The notes under the pieces: model-generated
What the model was told of the DNA's origin: nothing
The model's database searches: none
What the model saw: the letters and a program-made list of their open reading frames with translations, nothing else
Made by a program: the position numbers and the translations under genes
Source of the DNA: GCA-016432345 sp964544105
Lineage (GTDB): Bacteria > Patescibacteriota > Microgenomatia > Levybacterales > UBA12049
Reading direction: 5' to 3'
Assembly (NCBI GenBank): GCA_964544105.1
Contig: CAZIZQ010000036.1
Span: 1 to 7,875, forward strand
Length of the DNA: 7,875 nucleotides
Shown here: positions 1 through 4,635 of the stretch, one piece after another
Numbering within the stretch: position 1 is the stretch's first letter
Layout: each line of letters begins with the position of its first letter

Positions 1-951
1 CTTCAAAAAGTTGCATCTGAACTTGATAAAGAATGGAATGCGGAAGATTTTCAAAAAGAGCTTTATGAGTTATCAAAGCAACTTGACGTACCATCCAAAG
101 ATGCATTTGCTGCAACTTATGCATCATTAATTGGTAAAGATCATGGGCCAAAAGCTGGGTGGATTATTTTGTCTCTTGATAAAGAGTTTGTTAAAAATAG
201 ATTTGAAGAAGTGGCAAGCGGGCAAGGAAAAAGTACATCTATGATTTCAGTACAAAAACTTGAAAGACAAGATATTTTTTCAATCGATAAAAAAGTTAAA
301 GAATCATATCCATCTATTTCTGTTGGTGTGGCGATTATTAAAAACGTTCATATAGAAAAATCAAATGCAGATTTAGAAAAAGAAAAAGAGGATATTTTAA
401 AATCTTTGGAAAATTTAACGACCGAACAATTAGGAGAATATCCAGAAATTATTAGTTACAGAAAATTGTATAAAGATATGAAAGTTGATTGGCATTCAAA
501 GCGTCCAAGTCCGGAAGCGCTCTTGCGGCGAATCGCTTTGAAAAAAGGTTTGTATGCTGTTAATACTTGCGTTGATGCGTATAACCTTGTGGTTATAAGG
601 CATCGTATATCCGTTGGCGCTTTTGATTTAGATGCGTTATCAATGCCAAGTGTTTTAAGATTCCCAAAACCAGGGGAGAAAATTTTATTACTGGGTGATG
701 AAGCAGAAACAGAATATAAAGAAACAGAACTAGGATATTTCGATTCTAAGGGCGGATATAATATCGATTTTAATTATCGGGATGCGCAAAGGACTGCAGT
801 ACAGACAACAACAAAAAATTTGTATATTAATGTTGATGGTATTTACGATGTAGCACCAGAAAAAGTTGAAGAAGTTCTAAAAGCTGCATGCGACACTATT
901 ATAAAATACTGCGGAGGAAAACTAGATATATCTGGTGTAGTTAATGAGTAA
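1..951 (+). CDS. lysS: Class I lysyl-tRNA synthetase, C-terminal part, fused to a B3/4 tRNA-editing-type domain (5' partial)
   Basis: The frame is open from base 1 to the TAA at 949-951, giving 316 visible residues; the true start lies upstream of the window. Residues 1-75 resemble the C-terminal helical end of archaeal-type class I LysRS, which charges tRNA-Lys in the cytoplasm: a helical stretch, then IGKDHGPKAG (44-53) and SLDKEFVKNRF (58-68). Residues about 100-308 look like a B3/4 domain, the fold that hydrolyses mischarged Tyr-tRNA-Phe in PheRS beta and also exists as free-standing proteins. Its recognisable blocks are KRPSPEALLRR (167-177), VNTCVDAYNL (187-196), ISVGAFDLDAL (203-213) and YRDAQRTAVQTTT (259-271). 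No stop or frameshift separates the two parts, so I read them as one fused polypeptide. A TTG at 169 is not needed as a start. The catalytic HIGH and KMSKS regions are outside the window, so the LysRS call rests on the tail alone. The gene overlaps the next by 8 bp. Confidence 0.78.
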   Translation, partial: LQKVASELDKEWNAEDFQKELYELSKQLDVPSKDAFAATYASLIGKDHGPKAGWIILSLDKEFVKNRFEEVASGQGKSTSMISVQKLERQDIFSIDKKVKESYPSISVGVAIIKNVHIEKSNADLEKEKEDILKSLENLTTEQLGEYPEIISYRKLYKDMKVDWHSKRPSPEALLRRIALKKGLYAVNTCVDAYNLVVIRHRISVGAFDLDALSMPSVLRFPKPGEKILLLGDEAETEYKETELGYFDSKGGYNIDFNYRDAQRTAVQTTTKNLYINVDGIYDVAPEKVEEVLKAACDTIIKYCGGKLDISGVVNE

Positions 952-2407
952 ATTATTTTTTCTTTTGGTTTTGCTTTTTCTTTTTACTAGGTTGTATAAC
1001 CTAACTCTTTTACCTATTTTTACCGACGAGTCAATTTATATTTACTGGGCAAAATATATTTCAACATTTCATAATAATTGGTTTATGTCGTTAACCGATG
1101 GCAAGCCACCACTTCTTATTTGGTTTATTGCTTTGCTTTTACAGGTATTTCCACACGACATGTACTTAATTGCCGGAAGACTTATCTCTGTTTTTGCTGG
1201 TGGAGCAACTATTGTTGGAATTTATAAAGTAACCGATCTTCTGTTTTCTTCAAAAAAAATTGCATACCTTGCTGCATTTCTTGCAATTATTAATCCTTTC
1301 ATGATTTTTTACGACAGAATCGCACTCTATGATAGTTTATTGACGTCTTTTCTTTTGTGGGGTGTATATTTTGCTATAAAAACTGCACAGACATTTTCTA
1401 AAAAAGACGCCGCTCTTTGGGGATTATTTTTAGGACTAGCATTTTTAACAAAACCACCTGCTGTCATTTTTTTATTTTTAACTCCAATTTGTTTTTTGCT
1501 TCTTGCTTGGAAGCACATGTTTAAACAAAATATAAAAAAAATTATTTTTTTACCATTTATTGCTTTGGTTATTGCAGAGGTAATAAACAACGTACAGAGA
1601 TTTTCTTTTAATTACCAATTAATGACAGAAAAAAATCAACAATTCCAAATGCCAGTTAATGAATTATTTTCTGCGTCTGTTAGTATTATTGGGGAAAATT
1701 TTAAGTTGCTATTATCTTGGTTATTTTCTTTTTATACTACGCCTATTTTTATTGTTGGCATAATTGGTTTGGGTTTTCTTTTATATAAAGATTTTCGAAA
1801 AGGCCTTATGCTTTTTCTTTTATGGTTTGTTCCGATTCTTATTTTTGCAACAGTGGGGAAAATACTTTTTCCAAGATATATTTTGTTTGCCACACCCTAT
1901 TTCTTAATTGCAATTGCTGCATTTCTGTATGAAATAAAATCTGTAAAAGTACTGGCAATACTATTTATTATTTTGCTTTTTTCGTCTTTGAAATTTGATT
2001 ATCTTTTGCTTGCTAATCCTGTTCAGGCTCCTTTGCCGCTTACTGATCATAACCAATATATAACAAGTGAATACTCGGGGTATGGACTTGATGAAGTATT
2101 AGTATATATAGATCACGAGCTGGCAACCGGTCCTCGAATAACTCTTGTAACAGAAGGAAAATTTGGTCTTTTCCCTTACGCTTTTATGCTTAAATATTGG
2201 CATGATCCTCGTATTAATATAGTGCAAAGTTGGATTCCAGAGAAAAACGAATTTGATTTGTACGGTCTTGCTCAGTCTACAAAGGTATTTGTAGTATTTA
2301 GCAGGCAAAAAGATGTCCCAAAGTCATACCCATTGCGTTTGGTCTTAAAAGCAGAAAAACCAGGCTGGCAACACCCAATACTTTTAACAACATTACAAGA
2401 TAAATGA
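944..2407 (+). CDS. GT39-like (PMT/ArnT-type) polytopic membrane glycosyltransferase
   Basis: This 487-residue integral membrane protein probably transfers a sugar from a polyprenyl-phosphate donor on the outer face of the membrane. It has an N-terminal transmembrane helix (about 3-20), then a first outer loop with the acidic pair D28-E29 in FTDESIY, the usual catalytic site of GT-C enzymes of the PMT/ArnT/GT39 group. DGKPPLLIWF follows at 52-61, a hallmark of that group. YDRIALYDSLL (123-133) matches the second conserved loop, and FPRY (309-312) the later R-Y motif. About ten further hydrophobic helices reach residue 350, followed by a soluble tail of roughly 135 residues. The ATG overlaps the upstream gene by 8 bp and no Shine-Dalgarno is visible, so translation is probably coupled. 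It ends in TGA overlapping the next ATG. The acceptor (lipid, protein or surface glycan) cannot be told from the sequence. Confidence 0.8.
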   Translation: MSKLFFLLVLLFLFTRLYNLTLLPIFTDESIYIYWAKYISTFHNNWFMSLTDGKPPLLIWFIALLLQVFPHDMYLIAGRLISVFAGGATIVGIYKVTDLLFSSKKIAYLAAFLAIINPFMIFYDRIALYDSLLTSFLLWGVYFAIKTAQTFSKKDAALWGLFLGLAFLTKPPAVIFLFLTPICFLLLAWKHMFKQNIKKIIFLPFIALVIAEVINNVQRFSFNYQLMTEKNQQFQMPVNELFSASVSIIGENFKLLLSWLFSFYTTPIFIVGIIGLGFLLYKDFRKGLMLFLLWFVPILIFATVGKILFPRYILFATPYFLIAIAAFLYEIKSVKVLAILFIILLFSSLKFDYLLLANPVQAPLPLTDHNQYITSEYSGYGLDEVLVYIDHELATGPRITLVTEGKFGLFPYAFMLKYWHDPRINIVQSWIPEKNEFDLYGLAQSTKVFVVFSRQKDVPKSYPLRLVLKAEKPGWQHPILLTTLQDK

Positions 2408-3012
2408 ATTTATTAATTGCAACGACAAATAAAGGCAAGCTTTCAGAATTAAAAACTTTTTTGGCTGATATTCCTGTTCAACTAGTTTCTCTATCAGATG
2501 TTGGAATAACAGGTGATGTTGAAGAAACGGGAAAAACATACAAGGAAAATTCTCAAAAAAAAGCCTTGTTCTACGCCAAAAAAAGTAATCTTCCTGCAAT
2601 TGCCGATGATGGAGGTTTGGAAATAGATGCGTTAGGGGGTGCGCCTGGAGTTAAATCTAGGCGATGGTTGGGAAAGGCTGAATCTGATGAAGTACTACTT
2701 AATCATTTAGCAAGTGTGGCAAAAAATCTCCCCTATGAAAATAGGAAGGCGTGGTTTAAAACAGTTATTTCTTTTGCTTTACCCAATGGAAAAGTATGGA
2801 GTGTGAGTGGAGAAGTTGAAGGGATTATTGCAGAAAAACCGCATGTAAAAATATTAAAAGGATATCCATACCGGTCATACTTTTACTTGCCAAAAATAAA
2901 TAAGTATTACCATGAAAGCGAATTATCAGACAACGAGCAAAAGTTGTATAATCATAGATATAAGGCAATAGAAAAATTAAAGCCTATAATCAAAAAGTAT
3001 GTTGGATATTAA
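2404..3012 (+). CDS. rdgB: RdgB/HAM1 family non-canonical purine NTP pyrophosphatase (variant motifs)
   Basis: This 202-residue protein, normal length for the family, should hydrolyse dITP, ITP and XTP to monophosphates and so keep deaminated purines out of nucleic acids. The N-terminal TTNKGKLSEL (7-16) and VEETGKTYKENSQKKALFYA (39-58) are classic, as is ADDGGLEIDALGGAPGVKS (67-85) with the metal-binding D68-D69. Two blocks depart from the usual family pattern. ADDSGL has become ADDGGL. The base-recognition segment normally written GFGYDPIF is KGYPYRSYFYLP (152-163), and SHR is NHR (183-185). The later lysine (K180) and H184-R185 are kept. The fold call is safe, but substrate range may differ. 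The ATG overlaps the glycosyltransferase stop as ATGA, with no Shine-Dalgarno, which points to coupled translation. The 3' end overlaps serS by 14 bp. Confidence 0.86.
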   Translation: MNLLIATTNKGKLSELKTFLADIPVQLVSLSDVGITGDVEETGKTYKENSQKKALFYAKKSNLPAIADDGGLEIDALGGAPGVKSRRWLGKAESDEVLLNHLASVAKNLPYENRKAWFKTVISFALPNGKVWSVSGEVEGIIAEKPHVKILKGYPYRSYFYLPKINKYYHESELSDNEQKLYNHRYKAIEKLKPIIKKYVGY

Positions 3013-4267
3013 ATTTATTCGGGAAAATCCATCATTAGTCCAAAAAGCTGCAGAGCAGAAAAATATTGTTGTGAATATAGATCATCTTTTGGAAATTGAT
3101 GCAAAATATCGGGAGTTACAACACGCGGCACAAAAACTTCGCGAAGAAAGAAATGTTCACACAGCAACAATTAAAGGTAAACCTACAGAAGAACAACTTC
3201 TTCAAGGACGTCAAATAAAAGAAAAATTAGAAAAAGAAGAGCATGCATTAAAAGCGGTCGAGGAAGAATTGCAAAATGAGTTATTAAAAGTTCCAAATCC
3301 AGCAAAAACGGACGTAAAGGTTGGAAAAGATGAATCGGATAATGAAGTTATTAGAAAATATAAAGAGCCGACTAAATTTGATTTTTCTCCAAAAGATCAT
3401 TTAGTGCTTGGAGAAGCACTCGATATTATCGATGTAGAAAGAGCTGCAAAGGTTTCTGGTGCACGTTTTGCATATCTTAAAGGTGATGCAGTGCTTTTAG
3501 AATTTGCTTTGGTACAGTTAGCAATTGAAACTTTACTAAAAGAAGGATTTATTCCAATTGTGCCACCAGTGCTTATTTCTAGAGAGTCAATGAGGGGATT
3601 AGGATATATGGAGAATGGTGGAGAAGAAGATATGTTTCAAGTTCCTAGTGATAATCTTTTTTTAGTTGGAACCGCTGAACATGCAATAGTTCCAATGCAT
3701 AAAGATGAAGTGTTTCAAAAAAAAGATTTGCCACTTCGATATGTTGGATTTTCTTCTGCATTTCGGCGGGAAGCAGGAAGTTATGGTAAAGATACAAAAG
3801 GAATTTTGAGAGTGCATCAATTTGACAAAGTAGAAATGGTTTCATTTGTTGCGAGAGAAGATGATGATAAAGAGCATAAATATCTTTTGTCACTTGAGGA
3901 AAAATTATTCCAAAGTTTAGAAATTCCGTACCAAGTTATTAAAATGTGTACCGGTGATTTAGGATTTCCAGCAGCCAAAAAATTTGATATCGAAGCATGG
4001 ATGCCGGGACAAAATAAATATCGAGAAGTTACTTCAGTTTCTACAGTTACTGATTTTCAATCTCGAAGATTAAATATTAAATACCAAGATAGTCAGCCAG
4101 CTGGCGGAGGAAAAAAGTTCGTGCATATTCTGAATGGCACTGCATTTGCAATTGGAAGAACTATTATTGCAATTTTGGAAAACTATCAGCAAGAAGATGG
4201 ATCGATAAAAATACCAACTGTTTTACAAAAATATATTGGTAAAGATCGTATTATATCTTCAAAATAA
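2999..4267 (+). CDS. serS: Seryl-tRNA synthetase (class II aaRS)
   Basis: This 422-residue cytoplasmic enzyme charges tRNA-Ser (and tRNA-Sec where present) with serine, and its length is typical of bacterial SerRS. Residues 1-100 form the long antiparallel coiled coil that grips the tRNA variable arm, beginning MLDIKFIRENP. The catalytic core holds the serine-binding TAE loop (GTAEH, 224-228), motif 2 FRREAG...RVHQFDKVEM (255-280) and motif 3 NGTAFAIGRTIIAILENYQQ (379-398), ending with the usual EDGSIKIPTVL. The segment that often reads SSCSN..DFQARR is TSVSTVTDFQSRR (345-357), so the cysteine is absent, a change I do not expect to affect catalysis. The ATG lies inside the end of the rdgB-like gene, a 14-bp overlap, and has no recognisable Shine-Dalgarno. 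It is the last gene of the overlapping cluster. Confidence 0.97.
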   Translation: MLDIKFIRENPSLVQKAAEQKNIVVNIDHLLEIDAKYRELQHAAQKLREERNVHTATIKGKPTEEQLLQGRQIKEKLEKEEHALKAVEEELQNELLKVPNPAKTDVKVGKDESDNEVIRKYKEPTKFDFSPKDHLVLGEALDIIDVERAAKVSGARFAYLKGDAVLLEFALVQLAIETLLKEGFIPIVPPVLISRESMRGLGYMENGGEEDMFQVPSDNLFLVGTAEHAIVPMHKDEVFQKKDLPLRYVGFSSAFRREAGSYGKDTKGILRVHQFDKVEMVSFVAREDDDKEHKYLLSLEEKLFQSLEIPYQVIKMCTGDLGFPAAKKFDIEAWMPGQNKYREVTSVSTVTDFQSRRLNIKYQDSQPAGGGKKFVHILNGTAFAIGRTIIAILENYQQEDGSIKIPTVLQKYIGKDRIISSK

Positions 4268-4400
4268 TTCTCCAAAAAATTTTTAATTTTTAATTTCTAA
4301 TTTTTATTCAATTTTTAATTAAAAAAATATAAAAAATATCTATTATGATTTTTGTTGATATAGCAATCTAAAACAATACTTTTGAGGCCGATAAAAAATC
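4268..4400. other. AT-rich spacer after serS, no gene seen
   Basis: About 130 bases consist almost wholly of A and T, with an irregular repeat of the unit TTTTTAAT between 4281 and 4320 and a 14-bp perfect palindrome TTTTTAATTAAAAA at 4312-4325. I see no ORF with support and no GC-rich hairpin followed by a T run, so the serS operon has no clear intrinsic terminator here. The A/T tracts directly upstream of the TTGACA at 4401 could act as a curved or UP-element-like region, but this is inference. Confidence 0.5.
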
Positions 4401-4472
4401 TTGACAAACCAATAAAAATATCACACGATAAATACATCATTCTGCCCTAAATTTTTGTGTCATTATTAAAAT
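4401..4472 (+). promoter_or_regulatory. Candidate promoter region for the micro-ORF transcript
   Basis: A consensus -35 box TTGACA lies at 4401-4406, but no good -10 stands at the ideal distance. CACGAT (17-bp spacer) matches poorly, and GATAAA at 4427-4432 matches 4 of 6 but needs a 20-bp spacer. A separate -10-like TAAAAT at 4467-4472 matches 5 of 6 and is the same hexamer as the secA -10, but it lacks a -35. The first option starts the RNA near 4439 and includes the inverted repeat. The second starts it near 4479, just before the ribosome binding site, and puts the repeat over the promoter as a possible operator. Confidence 0.35.
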
Positions 4473-4478
4473 TTAGGG
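4445..4478. repeat. Perfect 11-bp inverted repeat upstream of the micro-ORF
   Basis: CCCTAAATTTT (4445-4455) and AAAATTTAGGG (4468-4478) are exact reverse complements separated by 12 bases. It is not a terminator on the + strand, because an A run rather than a T run follows. It is either an RNA stem-loop in the leader, eight bases before the Shine-Dalgarno, or a DNA dyad for a dimeric repressor overlapping the TAAAAT at 4467-4472. Confidence 0.75.
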
Positions 4479-4486
4479 AAAAAAAG

Positions 4487-4496
4487 AGGAGGTGAT
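4487..4496 (+). promoter_or_regulatory. Near-perfect Shine-Dalgarno for the micro-ORF
   Basis: AGGAGGTGAT is complementary over ten bases to the usual 3' end of bacterial 16S rRNA. The GGAGG core ends 10 bases before the ATG at 4503. No other gene in this window has a comparable site, so this one decides the micro-ORF start. Confidence 0.8.
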
Positions 4497-4502
4497 TCAT
4501 CC

Positions 4503-4532
4503 ATGGCAAAGAAAAAGAAGAAGAAGAAATAA
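4503..4532 (+). CDS. Ten-codon micro-ORF encoding a polylysine peptide (MAKKKKKKK)
   Basis: ATG GCA is followed by seven lysine codons (AAG AAA AAG AAG AAG AAG AAA) and TAA, giving a nine-residue, highly basic peptide. The support for translation is the very strong Shine-Dalgarno at proper spacing. The other support is the bounded setting, with a promoter-like box and inverted repeat upstream and hairpins plus an intrinsic terminator downstream. It lies between serS and secA and does not overlap either. I know of no family to assign it to. The peptide could bind RNA or the ribosome, act as a leader peptide whose lysine codons sense Lys-tRNA supply, or cause a ribosome pause on the A-rich codons. 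Equally, the A-rich run could be only a spacer and the peptide a by-product. I am fairly sure a ribosome would start here, and unsure of any role. Confidence 0.55.
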   Translation: MAKKKKKKK

Positions 4533-4563
4533 ATTGGGGTCGCCTTTTGGCGACTTACCAATT
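4532..4563 (+). promoter_or_regulatory. Two-tier RNA hairpin starting at the micro-ORF stop
   Basis: GTCGCC (4539-4544) pairs exactly with GGCGAC (4549-4554) around a TTTT loop. Outside it, AATTGG (4532-4537) can pair with CCAATT (4558-4563), leaving a small internal loop. No T run follows, so it is not itself a terminator. A ribosome terminating at 4530-4532 would cover the outer stem, so its formation could depend on translation of the micro-ORF. Confidence 0.6.
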
Positions 4564-4576
4564 GATCAATTGGTAA
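4555..4576. repeat. 22-bp perfect palindrome
   Basis: The half-site TTACCAATTGA (4555-4565) is followed directly by its exact reverse complement (4566-4576), with no spacer. As DNA this is an ideal site for a symmetric dimeric regulator. As RNA it can form a stem of about eight base pairs that competes with the outer stem of the preceding hairpin for CCAATT. It overlaps the start of the terminator stem by two bases. Confidence 0.85.
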
Positions 4577-4608
4577 AACCCCGCTCCTGCAACATGGACG
4601 GGGTTTTT
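4575..4608 (+). terminator. Intrinsic terminator between the micro-ORF and secA
   Basis: AAAACCCCG (4575-4583) pairs with CGGGGTTTT (4599-4607). TCC/GGA at 4585-4587 and 4596-4598 can extend the stem past a one-base bulge, and a T5 run (4604-4608) closes the structure. It should end the short micro-ORF transcript just before the secA promoter. The A4 on the left makes it potentially bidirectional, but no gene faces it from the right. Confidence 0.85.
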
Positions 4609-4620
4609 CCTTTGGGTATG

Positions 4621-4629
4621 TGGTAAAAT
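4621..4629 (+). promoter_or_regulatory. Extended -10 promoter of secA, predicted leaderless
   Basis: TGG directly precedes TAAAAT (4624-4629), which matches the extended -10 pattern TGNTATAAT at all but one position. No -35 is clear about 17 bases upstream, where the terminator lies, as is common for extended -10 promoters. Only six bases separate the box from the secA ATG, so the expected start point falls on or next to the A of the ATG. Confidence 0.65.
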
Positions 4630-4635
4630 AGTTTT

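Noticed and set aside
169..951. A separate gene starting at the TTG at 169
   Set aside because: The frame is open to base 1 and the upstream residues continue the LysRS tail, so the TTG is an internal leucine codon.
4445..4478. Intrinsic terminator of the serS operon
   Set aside because: The stem is AT-dominated and is followed by an A run, not a T run, on the + strand.
4484..4503. A fragment of 16S rRNA (reverse complement of its 3' end)
   Set aside because: Only the anti-SD-complementary stretch matches. The flanks diverge at once, and an ATG with an ORF follows at proper spacing, so it is a ribosome binding site.
4268..4635. A lysine riboswitch or T-box controlling the region
   Set aside because: No T-box AGGGTGGNACC-type sequence and no five-helix lysine aptamer can be drawn; the structured part is only about 80 bases and lies after the micro-ORF.
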